A stretch of 64,000 nucleotides of DNA from Planctomycetaceae bacterium (lineage in GTDB: Bacteria > Planctomycetota > Planctomycetia > Pirellulales > Pirellulaceae). The notes below the pieces were generated by a model. It did no database searches. It had not been told where the DNA came from and was given only the letters and a program-made list of their open reading frames with translations. The position numbers and the translations under genes were made by a program. Below, piece by piece: positions 18,516-28,057 of the stretch; positions within the stretch are counted from its first letter, which is position 1, and every line of letters begins with the position of its first letter. The stretch is taken from positions 106,024 to 170,023 of the forward strand of contig JAHEBQ010000001.1 in the NCBI GenBank assembly GCA_024642205.1. The letters run 5' to 3'.

Positions 18516-19555
18516 GAATTCTGTTTGTATTCGGCGTGCGACGCGTCAATTCGTGTCCAATGGTGTATTCAGGCTCCCGACTTTCCGGTGACGATGTTCC
18601 ATACTGGGAACACGTTGACCTTGGATCGTTTTGTCCTTTTCATTGAAATCCGACGACCAAGAGGTGCAGCGAACTGGGTCTGCAAGCAATTCTTGTTTCA
18701 AAATCACGACCACCGACGCCTGCTCCACCTGGAAACCGATGTTTCCACGTCATCTTAACTCCAATTGCAAACCCGAGCAGCAGGGATGGCTCAAAACCGT
18801 CATGGACTCCAGCGGCGAATCGAGTTGCGGGAGACTTCAGAATCCCGGCAAAGCGGAAAGGAAAAGGTTCAAATCGACCACGGGAAAGATTACTTCCAAC
18901 GAGCCAACCAGGCGTTTGATGTTGGAATTCGAACGGAATCAATGGCCTGTGTCCTTGCGCTCCCATTTGTCCGAGACGGCAATCCGTCCCGGTGAAACGC
19001 CGGATAAACTCGGTCTGGCGGAGCGATTTGCGCGGCGCTAATGCTGTCTTCGGCTTTGGCGACGGATTCCCGCGCATTCTCGCAGGTTTTCTCTCCGATT
19101 GATCCGATCGACTGGTTGTACATTTCCGTGCAGCGGCCCTATGATTCGCTGACGGCACAACCTGATTCCAGGAACGGTCGACATTGCAACGCTCCGGCCG
19201 TCAGTTGATTCGAATTCAAACCTGGTTGGTGTAGTTTGAGATGAATTTTACCCAGGACTTCAAGAATTTTTCCCTTAAAGGTATCCACATGGATGAAAAC
19301 GGCTGAAGCAAATACACCGCCTCCGGCGAACATCCTGCGGCTAACGGAGATCCGTGACGCCCTGAAAAAGCAACGACGTCAATCGAGATTTTTCAAGCCA
19401 CGATACAAACGGCAATTCCCCTTTTTTTCAAATTGAGTCATGAGTCGTGGTTCCACCACATCTTTTTCTCCATCGGAATTCGTCACCTCAACTCGTCTTC
19501 GATCCATTTTGTTCTGGGTACCGACGGCGACAGAATTTTCTGCAACGGCTCCAAC
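18516..19555. other. 1.04-kb stretch without a recognisable gene
   Basis: Between the UbiD-type gene (minus) and the coiled-coil gene (plus). Overlapping open frames exist on both strands (18631-19041 plus, 18640-19158 minus) but neither has a recognisable domain or convincing ribosome-binding site, and they exclude one another. It may hold a decayed gene or a long untranslated region. No tRNA, terminator or IS end was seen. Confidence 0.5.
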
Positions 19556-20149
19556 ATGAAAATCAACCACAACCGATTCGCACGGCAACCGGTCATCACA
19601 GCCATGGGCTTGATATGTATCTTTGTTTTTACCGGTGCTGTTCAGGACCTGGCCCTGAAACCAGTTTTCAAGAATGCCGAAGCCAGCAATACTGAACGGA
19701 TCGAGCAGCTTGAAAAACGGGTGACGATCCTGGAAAAAATTCTTTTTTCCACTGCCAAGCTTGACACCCAACGTGCGGAACGTTTGCTGGCTGATCGCCT
19801 GGCCCGCCTGAAGGACAGTCGCCGGCTATTTGCCAGTGGCCTGATCACCGAATTTGAACTTCAACAGGATCAAAGACAAGTCGAAGAGGCACGACGCGAA
19901 ATGGAACTTGCGACCACGGAATCGCGACAAAATCAATTGGTCAGTGAACTGGAGTTGATCGAGGCTGAGCGCAATCTCAAGTTCGCCACCGAGCAACTGG
20001 AATATCGTCGTCGAATGTCGAGTCGCGGTTTCGCGACAAAGGGTGAAGTGGAGCGACTGGAAAAAATGGTCGAACTTGCGGATCGGAAACTAAAACACGC
20101 AAAAACAAAACTGGAAGCGGCCCGCGAACTGGAGGCACTCAAAAAGTGA
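19556..20149 (+). CDS. Exported coiled-coil protein
   Basis: A 197-residue protein with an N-terminal hydrophobic segment (ITAMGLICIFVFTGAVQDLAL, about residues 14-33), serving as a signal peptide or anchor. The rest is almost entirely heptad-rich helix (IEQLEKRVTILEKIL, then a Glu/Arg/Lys-rich stretch to the end). The segment LFASGLITEFELQQDQRQVEEA resembles helical hairpins of TolC-like and membrane-fusion proteins, and RRMSSRGFATKGEVERLEK repeats the same pattern, so it may be two copies of one helical unit. No efflux partner is adjacent. ATG at 19556 preferred; the frame extends to 19433 without added signal-peptide features. Confidence 0.75.
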   Translation: MKINHNRFARQPVITAMGLICIFVFTGAVQDLALKPVFKNAEASNTERIEQLEKRVTILEKILFSTAKLDTQRAERLLADRLARLKDSRRLFASGLITEFELQQDQRQVEEARREMELATTESRQNQLVSELELIEAERNLKFATEQLEYRRRMSSRGFATKGEVERLEKMVELADRKLKHAKTKLEAARELEALKK

Positions 20150-20231
20150 TTTCACGGCGACGATCATCGTTTTTTCCCCACGATCGTGGTTAAAACGGCG
20201 GCCAGCTAAACTCACCGATTGCAACGCCCAC

Positions 20232-22097
20232 TCAATCGTCCTTCGGTGCCCGGCGAATATGCAACTCGATCGTCCCATCGTTATCCGAAAGGTCCGTCCA
20301 ACCGTCGCGGCACCGAACGTAGAATTGTCCATCACCTTGACCGATAAACGACCCTTTCTGGCCCAATTCAAACGTCTCACTTTGACGGTAATCATCAAAA
20401 AACAGCATTCCAATCAACTTTCCCTGTCCGGATTCGTTCCCGTCTGCCGTCACTTCACTGCTCCCGTCGACTTTCCATTTACCCTGCGTCACGAATTCAT
20501 ATCGAACACCTTCGCGAACCAGTAACTTCGTGGCTTGCCAGCCACGCTTGGCCTTGACCGTGTGCTTGACTCGACCGTCGCTGGAGAGGTTTGCGCATTT
20601 TGTCTTCCAATCCCATGCACACAAGTCTGCCCGGTAACCGTTGTCAAAATTCTGGACAAACAGATCGTATTCGAATGAAATTTGATCTGCGACTCGACCA
20701 AATGCATCATCAAACGAGTCTGGTTTTCCTGCCATGAGATTGAGGCCCAGTTTCTTGAACCGGCGAGAATAGTTTGGATTGCTGGCCAGCAGGTGGCACA
20801 GCGCCCACCTCCAGGCGTAGGCTTGCCACGAGTCGCCGGTAATCTGTCCCGCGGCTACGATCTCCGCCATCTTTTTCGGCTCGGCATTGGTCAGATAGTC
20901 GATGACGACCGGGTCGATGTGGACGGCCAGTTCTCCCGGGATCCAGTACTGACCCATTTCGGCCATCCCTTCGGAATACCAAACCGGTCCTGGCGATCCA
21001 AAGGTCTGGGCACAGAACGCGTGGATCGCTTCATGTTGAACGACTGAGTGTTTTTCACACGCGTAGACGGTCGCCTTGTTGAATCCGCCGCTCGACATCG
21101 TCAATGTTATCCCGGCGGGTTCAGCAATCTTGAGAATCCCGCGAGGATCAAGTCGGCCGGCAGGCCACTTTCGCAAATCGCGGACGACGTAGCATTCGAT
21201 CACCGAGTTGGGGCGGGCAGAATAGTAGCCCCCGATCAGCTCAAACATCGTTTCTAGCTTCGCCAGCAGGATTTGGCCACTTCGATCGGAAACGTCCGTA
21301 AACAGCACAAAGTGGTCCGAGTGAAGTTCGCGCGGCTCACCGGGCTCATCGGACAACAAGCTGAACTCCTGCTCCAGTTTCTCGTGAAAGGAAGTCGTAA
21401 TTGTCTCGCGCTCCGCAGCCAGGAAAACGTCGATCTGGCTGATGACAGCCTCGCCGTTGGCGAATTCCAGCACGTTCACGTGGGTCGCAATGTCATTGGG
21501 CATGACCCGGTTGAGATGGTCATCGGAGATCTTCAGGACACAATTGTCGGAAACGGTAAACGTGATCCGCTCCTTTTTTGCCCACTTTGATTTGGGGACC
21601 TGCAGTTGCAATCGATTTCCAAATACGTTGATGACACGTCCAATGACTTCCACCCTGGCAGGATCACGGCCTTCCGGACGTTCCAAAAATTCGACCTTCA
21701 GATCTGGCGACGCTTCCCCGGAGAAGACCTCGACCGATTCAATATCACCAGCTGATTTTCCATAGACGTCCGTGAATCCGAAAAAGTGAACGATCATCCC
21801 GCGTTCGGCAAGCTTGATCGGGATCGTTCCGGTGACAGAGATGTTCGCGGGTGCTCTCACGGGAGTTCCGCCGATCGACATCGCCTGTTCGTCTTTGTCT
21901 TGGATCTTGTAGGTGCCGACGTCGCCGTTTTTTTGTTTGATTTTGATTTCGCCCGGTTTCACTGACACGATGATACCGGCGACTGACTTCCGACCAACGG
22001 CTCGGAACTGCTGCGCAGCAAGCTCGGTAGCCGCCACAGACGAAAGCAGCAATCCGGCAACGGCGGCAACAAAAATCGGAGATAGTCGGCTTCGCAT
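20232..22097 (-). CDS. Exported metallopeptidase-like protein (DUF1570-type HExxH)
   Basis: A 621-residue protein with a signal peptide (cleavage near TELAA-QQF). The N-terminal half (about 35-230) is beta-rich and describes no known domain to me. The centre has HEAIH (residues 355-359) followed by WYSEGMAEM (373-381), the zinc ligands and downstream Glu of gluzincin-type peptidases, arranged as in DUF1570. The C-terminal 150 residues are another beta-rich region (KLLVREGVRYEFVTQGKWKV). Probably an active peptidase acting outside the cytoplasm; substrate unknown. Start at ATG 22097, just before the signal peptide; a longer frame to 22151 is not needed. Confidence 0.85.
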   Translation of the reverse strand: MRSRLSPIFVAAVAGLLLSSVAATELAAQQFRAVGRKSVAGIIVSVKPGEIKIKQKNGDVGTYKIQDKDEQAMSIGGTPVRAPANISVTGTIPIKLAERGMIVHFFGFTDVYGKSAGDIESVEVFSGEASPDLKVEFLERPEGRDPARVEVIGRVINVFGNRLQLQVPKSKWAKKERITFTVSDNCVLKISDDHLNRVMPNDIATHVNVLEFANGEAVISQIDVFLAAERETITTSFHEKLEQEFSLLSDEPGEPRELHSDHFVLFTDVSDRSGQILLAKLETMFELIGGYYSARPNSVIECYVVRDLRKWPAGRLDPRGILKIAEPAGITLTMSSGGFNKATVYACEKHSVVQHEAIHAFCAQTFGSPGPVWYSEGMAEMGQYWIPGELAVHIDPVVIDYLTNAEPKKMAEIVAAGQITGDSWQAYAWRWALCHLLASNPNYSRRFKKLGLNLMAGKPDSFDDAFGRVADQISFEYDLFVQNFDNGYRADLCAWDWKTKCANLSSDGRVKHTVKAKRGWQATKLLVREGVRYEFVTQGKWKVDGSSEVTADGNESGQGKLIGMLFFDDYRQSETFELGQKGSFIGQGDGQFYVRCRDGWTDLSDNDGTIELHIRRAPKDD

Positions 22098-22411
22098 GGC
22101 GTGGCAGTAAAGTTGGAACCCAATTCGAGCGTTGGGGTTGGAGCAAATCAACAGGGAAACGAGGAGAAAACTGACTCCCTGATTCTAGTTTCGTGGGACC
22201 TGGGAGTTTAGTATTCTTGTTCGCAAGTGAGCGAAATTCGATGGAAATTCGTCCGGTCAGAACAATACGTCTTTTCGACAGAGGGCTGAGCTCCTAGAAT
22301 ACGCCTCCTCAACCCAGGCGAGCGACCAATAAAATGCGGTGATTGGAAGCGAGTGAATTTCAAGAATGGGTACACGTTCGATCATTCATTCATCGACACG
22401 TGAACAAAAGC

Positions 22412-22494
22412 GGGGGTGTGGCGGAACTGGCAGACGCGCTAGATTTAGGATCTAGTTCCCAAAAGGAGTGCAGGTTCGATTCCTGTCACCCCCA
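22412..22494 (+). tRNA. tRNA-Leu (anticodon UAG)
   Basis: 83 nt with a 7-bp acceptor stem (GGGGGTG / CACCCCC), D-arm GGCGGAACTGGCAGAC, anticodon stem CTAGA / TCTAG with loop TTTAGGA (anticodon TAG), a long variable arm typical of class II tRNAs, T-arm CAGGTTCGATTCCTG, and discriminator A. The 3' CCA is not encoded (CTA follows), so it depends on a CCA-adding enzyme such as that at 6310. The 314-bp gap upstream shows no other gene. Confidence 0.97.
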
Positions 22495-22503
22495 CTAATA
22501 AAA

Positions 22504-22549
22504 AAGCGGTGTTTCGTGACTGCCCCTCACAGAACACCGCTTCTTTTTT
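22504..22549 (+). terminator. Intrinsic terminator of tRNA-Leu
   Basis: Stem AAGCGGTGTT / AACACCGCTT with an inner CGTGA / TCAC pairing, followed by a run of T (22543-22549). It begins 10 bp after the tRNA. An A-run before the stem means it could also act on the other strand. Confidence 0.9.
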
Positions 22550-22639
22550 GGCCTCTTGCCCATGTAGCCGATCATTTTTTCGCATTTGCCCTGCGGGCAG
22601 GCTTGGCCGATCGGATGAGTCGCTTGAGTTTGGAGAAAA

Positions 22640-22732
22640 CAAACCCTGCTCGACAACCTTCTTGACTGCCGCCAATTTAAAATCGCCACTGAATTTTCGA
22701 CGTTTTTGACTCATGAATTTTCCTTTCGCCAT
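22640..22732 (-). pseudogene. IS3-type transposase OrfA relic (N-terminal fragment)
   Basis: Minus-strand translation from ATG 22732 gives KRRKFSGDFKLAAVKKVVEQ, the conserved N-terminus of IS3/IS911-family OrfA transposases. After about 31 codons the similarity stops and the frame runs antisense through the terminator and tRNA-Leu, so only a fragment survives. No inverted repeats or OrfB are recognisable. The remaining 275 bp to 23007 holds no gene that I can identify. Confidence 0.75.
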
Positions 22733-23007
22733 ATCATGACATAAGGTGACTCACTGTCTACCAACCTTGGGGAACTTCAATCTGTTCTCACGTTGTCAGG
22801 AAATCTCGCCCTTAATCTTGCAACAGCCGCTTCTTGTTCGACGAGTCGGTTGACATACCATGCCAAGGTGATTCCAGCTCGAACGACTATAGCCAACAGC
22901 GTCTTGAGACTAAATCGTAACAATCGACGTTTGGGTTTCTCGTTCATGGATCATCGGAATGAGGAGTTCGATGCACGATGATTGTAGTTGACAACCGGCC
23001 AATCGGT

Positions 23008-25350
23008 TCATTGCGTTGCGTGGTCTGAATCGGAATTTTGTGGAGCATTGTGATTGGGTAAGTCAGCGCCTTGCAGATGTCGTGCGAAGAAATCATACAT
23101 CCTGCGTCGATGGTAGCTTCCCGCCTGTCCTGCACCGTGGCCGCCGCCAGGAATGAAGATCAATTCGAAGTCCTTGTCGGCTTTCACCAGTGCATCCACA
23201 AACCGAAGTGTCGATTCGGGCGGAACATTGGTGTCGACCTCACCATGTATCAGCAACAAATGTCCTTGCAGAAGGCCGGCATTGTCGATATTCGAACACT
23301 CTGAATATTGTGGACCGACAGGATAACCCATCCACTGTTCGTTCCAGGACGATTTATCCATCCGGTTGTCGTGGCAACCGCAGTTGGCAGAGGCCACCTT
23401 GTAGAATTCAGGGTGAAACAGCAGGGCACCGGCCGCGTTCTGCCCGCCGGCCGATGTCCCGTACACGCCGACCCGACTGATGTCCATAAACGGGTACTTT
23501 TCTGCGGCAGCTTTGATCCACAAAATTCGATCTGGAAACCCTGCGTCTTTGAGGTTCTTCCAGCAAACATCGTGGAATGCCTTGGACCGGTTGGCTGTCC
23601 CCATGCCGTCAATCTGAACGACAATGTAGCCTCGATTAGCCAGTGATGAATAGCGATTGCGAGTGCTAAATGACTTGGGAACGAACGAACCCTGGGGTCC
23701 CGCATAAATCGACTCGATGATTGGATACTTCTTGTTGGGGTCAAAATCGACGGGGCGCGTCAGCACACCCCAAATATCTGTTTTACCGTCACGACCTTTC
23801 GCGGTAAAAACTTCTGGAGGTCGAAACCCCTGAGCTTGCAACTCTGAAATGTCCGCCTGTTCCAAGCGGCACAACAAGCCACCATCGGACGCGCGCCGAA
23901 GTTCATGGACAGGTGGCAAATCGACTCGGCTGTACGTATCGATCAGGTAACTTCGATCCGGAGAAAATTGCACCACGTGGTTTCCATTACCTTCGGTCAG
24001 CGCAACCAGGTCAGAGCCATCAAAATTTATCCGGAAGTAATGGATCAGGTAGGGATCCTGTTCCGAGGACATCCCGCTGGCGGTGAACCAGATCTGTCGT
24101 TTTTCTTCATCGATCTGGTCAATGCTTCGAACGACAAAATTGCCCTTGGTGATCTGATTCTTGATTCCGCCGTTCGCGCTGTCGACCAGATAAAGATGCC
24201 GCCAGCCATCCCGCTCCGAGTAGTAGACAATCTCGTCTGTTTTTTCAAGCCAGTTCACTCGGGGCATCCGCACATCCTCCGTATGCGCCGTCCAAATGAA
24301 TGTCTCCGTCTGTTCGTCAATGATATTGAACGTCGCACCCGTATGACTGTCGACGTCGATTAGCCGGTAACGCTGATGTCCGCGATCGACTTTTTCGAAA
24401 GTGAAATGTCCGCTGCCCCCCTTCCATCTGATCCGCGGGAACCCAAAATCAACTGCTTCCAGATCGGGCTTGATCTGTTTTTGATCTTTGATGTCGAACA
24501 AGTTCAATTCGAACGTGTCGAATTTGTCGCCCGGCAACGCATAGGGGCGACTTGTCAACTCAGCCCTTCCGCCGTTTTCGGGGGTAGATTTGATCAAGTG
24601 AACCTGTTTGTTGTCGCCTGGCTGAATCCGGAATGCGACGATCATGTTACTGTCTGGAGACCACTGGACATTTCCGTAGGCGTTCCCTTGGATTCCATCG
24701 GTGCTCAATGGAATCCAGTCATCACCGTCAGGAGCGCAGATATGCAAATCATGATCACGCACTGCTGCGATCCATGACCCGTCGGGAGAAATCATCGGAG
24801 GTCTTCCGCCACGTCGCCCCAACCTGGCATCCCCCGCGACGACTGGCTCGACAAAATCAACAGATTCGCCATCGACCTGGGTACACTGATAGCTATCCAG
24901 TTGACATTGCCAAACTTGCTTGCCAATTGCGAACTGAACCGCATTGCCATCGTCGCAAAACCGAATCACGCGAAACGGAAGTCGATCCGCCGGGTAGTTT
25001 TCGTTGGTAACTTCATTGAGTGATTTTGCAAGTTTCGAATGGTCAAATGCGGCTTCGCGATTCCCGGTCGCCGAGTCGACGACGACAAACTCGCGCGCTC
25101 CATCTTTCAAATCGTTGCGATACCAAAAACGCGAATTGTCACTGAACCAATGTGGAGAAATTCGCGATTTATAGATACCTCGAGGCGATTGGGGCCTAGT
25201 TTGGCCCAGGAGCGGGGCAGGGTCCTGACTGATTTGCTGACCAGCTTGCCGCAGAGTCTGAATCGCGTCAGCAACTTCCTGGCTGAACAAAGTCGTTGCC
25301 AGCAAGGCGAAAAACATTGCTACCGTTAAAGACGCGGAGAGCGGTTTCAT
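23008..25350 (-). CDS. Exported dipeptidyl-peptidase IV-type S9 serine peptidase
   Basis: A 780-residue S9B-type prolyl peptidase. Signal peptide at residues 1-23 (SLTVAMFFALLATTLFSQ). The N-terminal part (about 60-520) is the DPP-IV beta-propeller, with repeated SPDGSWIAAVRD-like blades. The C-terminal alpha/beta-hydrolase has Ser633 in GTSAGGQ, Asp706 in GEVDTNVPP and His738 in GGGHGAG, the full triad. It likely cleaves X-Pro or X-Ala dipeptides from peptide N-termini outside the cytoplasm. The start at 25350 has AGGA upstream; the open frame extends to 25824 but would lose the signal peptide. The second UGA-containing gene ends 94 bp upstream, so the two may be cotranscribed. Confidence 0.93.
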   Translation of the reverse strand: MKPLSASLTVAMFFALLATTLFSQEVADAIQTLRQAGQQISQDPAPLLGQTRPQSPRGIYKSRISPHWFSDNSRFWYRNDLKDGAREFVVVDSATGNREAAFDHSKLAKSLNEVTNENYPADRLPFRVIRFCDDGNAVQFAIGKQVWQCQLDSYQCTQVDGESVDFVEPVVAGDARLGRRGGRPPMISPDGSWIAAVRDHDLHICAPDGDDWIPLSTDGIQGNAYGNVQWSPDSNMIVAFRIQPGDNKQVHLIKSTPENGGRAELTSRPYALPGDKFDTFELNLFDIKDQKQIKPDLEAVDFGFPRIRWKGGSGHFTFEKVDRGHQRYRLIDVDSHTGATFNIIDEQTETFIWTAHTEDVRMPRVNWLEKTDEIVYYSERDGWRHLYLVDSANGGIKNQITKGNFVVRSIDQIDEEKRQIWFTASGMSSEQDPYLIHYFRINFDGSDLVALTEGNGNHVVQFSPDRSYLIDTYSRVDLPPVHELRRASDGGLLCRLEQADISELQAQGFRPPEVFTAKGRDGKTDIWGVLTRPVDFDPNKKYPIIESIYAGPQGSFVPKSFSTRNRYSSLANRGYIVVQIDGMGTANRSKAFHDVCWKNLKDAGFPDRILWIKAAAEKYPFMDISRVGVYGTSAGGQNAAGALLFHPEFYKVASANCGCHDNRMDKSSWNEQWMGYPVGPQYSECSNIDNAGLLQGHLLLIHGEVDTNVPPESTLRFVDALVKADKDFELIFIPGGGHGAGQAGSYHRRRMYDFFARHLQGADLPNHNAPQNSDSDHATQ

Positions 25351-25444
25351 TCTTGTTAGTCCTTTGGTCCTTTCAAATAGCGCAACCGGTTTCAATATGC
25401 CCGGACCCACCTTGTTTCCGGATTGCTGGATCACGAGATCACGA

Positions 25445-26614
25445 CTACTTAAGACTCTCGAAGTAGCCCTCAACCCACCCCTTGCTACCATGTGGTGCGA
25501 TTGAATCCGAGGGGTCAGTGCCATCGGCGATTCGAAAATCAATGGCCAATGTGAACTTTCCCACAGGAGCGAAGTGCGTATAGCGACCGCTTCCCCAGAA
25601 ATCTCCTTTGGCGACAAAATCGAAACGGGTGATCGAATCGCCCTCGGCCTTGGCGAACCCGAGCAATTGAGCCGTGAATCCGCGTTTTCCGTCTTTTGTC
25701 TCAAGCCAGACTTTACCGCTGATGATTCCTTGTTTGTCGATACTGATCCCCAGACTCCTGATTTCACTGTTCGCCCACCGTGGTGGCTCACCTCGCGTAT
25801 TATCAACCAAATGAAACCGCGCAATTCGGTGGGCGATCATCGCGGGCAAATCACCACCGTCGCGAATGCATTGGGCCAACTCTCGTTTCTCTTCGGCCGT
25901 TATCCAGACGTTGTCACGACCTGTCGCCCCATGGAATACGGATGTCCATTCGTTGGTCGGCGTATAACCATCCAGGACTTTAGAATGGACCCGGAGAATG
26001 AGGCCGTCGGCGGGTGACTGAAGATGGTATTCCGGATCTGGAGTTGTCGACCCGAGCGGATCCAAGGAGTCAAATGAATTCGGGTCAAAATTTGCGAGCG
26101 CACTTTTCATCAATTCCCCAATCCGTTCCGGGCCACGATTGTTGTTGTATCCCAGCAGCGTTCCATCGGGAGAACAAATATATCGACCTTGCGTCGTGCC
26201 AGAAAATTCCTTTCGGGGCCCTTGTCCGGCGATTTTTCGGTAGAAATCCCCTTCCGCGTCTTTTTGTTGCCGCTGGTACCATTGGTCAATCGCCACCGGG
26301 ATGAAGTCATTCTTCAACATCGATACGATCCCAGGATCTGCAAATGTCAACTCACGGTCGACCACGCCATTGTTTCAGGTGCAGCCAAGCGGATGTCCGT
26401 CCATCGCCCAGATGAAAATCAACTTTTTTTGTTCGACCGCGGCTCTTCGTGCGCTCAGTAGATTTGTATGCCATGGAATCGTCTTCCATGTTTCATTTTG
26501 GGGAACCAATTCGGCATGAAGTTTTTCGAATTCCCTGAATGTGAAATCGTCGCAACCAAACACAGTCAGGTCGGTCGACATGACGAACAATACCATCAAG
26601 AAAAGTTTTTGCAC
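25445..26614 (-). CDS. Putative selenoprotein: thioredoxin-like exported protein with GCTU motif
   Basis: A 389-codon frame with one UGA at 26375-26377 (codon 80). Before it are a signal peptide (QKLFLMVLFVMSTDLTVFG) and a thioredoxin-like first strand ending at the active-site position (LIFIWAMDGHPLGCT). After it the fold continues in frame: NNGVVDRELTFADPGIVSML, FIPVAIDQWYQRQQ, then RYICSPDGTLLGY with the late strand. The redox motif would be G-C-T-U (Cys78, Sec80). The C-terminal 180 residues form an extra domain of unknown type. The GTG start at 26614 follows GGGAG by seven bases. A hairpin lies 13 nt after the UGA. The alternative is a nonsense mutation, which would leave a 79-residue fragment. 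Substrate unknown; neighbour is a secreted peptidase. Confidence 0.82.
26346..26362 (-). promoter_or_regulatory. Candidate bacterial SECIS element (GCTU gene)
   Basis: Stem GTCGAC / GTTGAC (six pairs, one G-U) with a five-base loop CGTGA. The stem begins at nt 13 after the UGA and the loop Gs are at nt 20 and 22, within the bacterial SECIS range. Confidence 0.62.
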
Positions 26615-27450
26615 TGGGAGGCTCCCTGTCCATATCGATTGGAAATCTGAAAATCCTGGTGAGTTCCAGGTACTCATGATAGCAATAGCAATCAGCAGAT
26701 GCGAACATACTGCCGCGGCCAGCGCGTTGAAAGCACCGAATAAAACGCGCTGGTGCAGTCGAAATTTACCACGGTCGCTACCGTCCGGGCCCAGCTGGTT
26801 TTTCCCAATTCGATTGAGCACGGGGTCGTCTACCCCTCCTTTTCGACGGTGCATCACGCCGCCGGTGGATTGACCATGTCTCCAACATGTCATCTGATCG
26901 GTTCAATTCCCATCGGCGACATCAACGATCAGGAACTGTTGAATCCAAAACACTTGAATCCACCAAGAATCCAGTTGCCACCGGAAGGCTCCGAATTTGG
27001 ATCGAAAAAGGACATTTCCCGGACAGCTTCATTTCAAATGAATCGAATTGAGAAACGGGTTTGGGAAACATCCGAAAGTCGATATCTTTTCGGCTGGCGG
27101 TAGTGTAAACGGGCGGGACCAATCCCGTTGCGAATGCGCGTGAAACCAGGGCCGAAGTTCTGGCAGGTCGCATTTCCAGGGAATTCTTCCGCCTCCATGT
27201 CTACTGCATTCCATTTCACATCGCTTGCTGAATTCGCGGTTGGGCAGGCGAATTGATCTGTGATTGATGGGTTATCCCGTAATTCGATCGCGACATGGAG
27301 CAAAAATCTGATTCAACCCCGGGGCGAATTGTCCAAACTCGCGCTGCTGTCAAGTGCGGGCGAATGGCGAATGCCCTTGCCTCAATCGGATAGCTCGTCT
27401 AATGATCTCGCACGGTGGATTGCATTCAGGGAGGAACAGCGGAAGCGGGC
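26615..27450. other. 836-bp stretch without a recognisable gene
   Basis: Divergent region between the GCTU gene (minus) and the HEAT gene (plus). Small open frames (26753-27103 plus, 27034-27303 minus) show no domain and no good ribosome-binding site. It may include promoters for both neighbours. Confidence 0.45.
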
Positions 27451-27945
27451 ATGGTTGAAATCAAGAAATATCTTGCAGACTTGGCATGTCGGGATGCAGG
27501 CGTAAGAGCCGCGGCCGCGGAAGGCCTGTGTTGCGCTGGCCCCGATGCCGCAATCGCGGCAGTGGAATTGGTTCAGGCATGTGGCGATGACGACGAATCT
27601 GTTCAGACCTGGGCAGCAGCAGCACTGGAAGACATGGGGGCACCAAGTAACGAGTCGATCATTCGTCTCCAGACGCTGGTGGCCAACCAACACCCACTCG
27701 TTGCCTATTGGGCAATTACATTACTCGGACGGTTGGGCCGAGATGCGGTCTCCTGCGAACTCGCGTTGGCGAATGTCCTGATCGCATCTTCCGATCCAGC
27801 GGTCAGGGAACAAGCCGCGTGGGCACTGGGAAAAATCGGGGCCGCGACGGGCGTCGCAGTCGCTGCGTTAAAACAAGCGCAGGAATCCGGAACGGCAAGG
27901 TTGGTTCGTTTGGCGCGGGAGGCACTAGACCCAACAAATCAATAA
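27451..27945 (+). CDS. HEAT-repeat protein
   Basis: A 164-residue soluble protein of about four HEAT-type helical repeats: VRAAAAEGLCCAGPDAAIAA, VQTWAAAALEDMGAPS, YWAITLLGRLGRDA and VREQAAWALGKIGAATG. The repeats resemble PBS-lyase HEAT repeats, which serve as protein-interaction scaffolds. ATG at 27451 chosen; a GTG at 27415 would add 12 residues that do not fit the repeat. It stands alone; partner unknown. Confidence 0.8.
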   Translation: MVEIKKYLADLACRDAGVRAAAAEGLCCAGPDAAIAAVELVQACGDDDESVQTWAAAALEDMGAPSNESIIRLQTLVANQHPLVAYWAITLLGRLGRDAVSCELALANVLIASSDPAVREQAAWALGKIGAATGVAVAALKQAQESGTARLVRLAREALDPTNQ

Positions 27946-28057
27946 AACACCTGATTGAGGTTTCAGTCCTGAAGTTGCGCCCAAGCTGAATTCTACCCAA
28001 ACCACACAATGATCAAACCGGAAGCTTGATCAACCCGACCGGCATGGAGGCCGTCAC

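Noticed and set aside
22445..22732. 95-codon minus ORF as a whole gene
   Set aside because: Only its first third resembles a transposase; the rest runs antisense through a terminator and tRNA-Leu.
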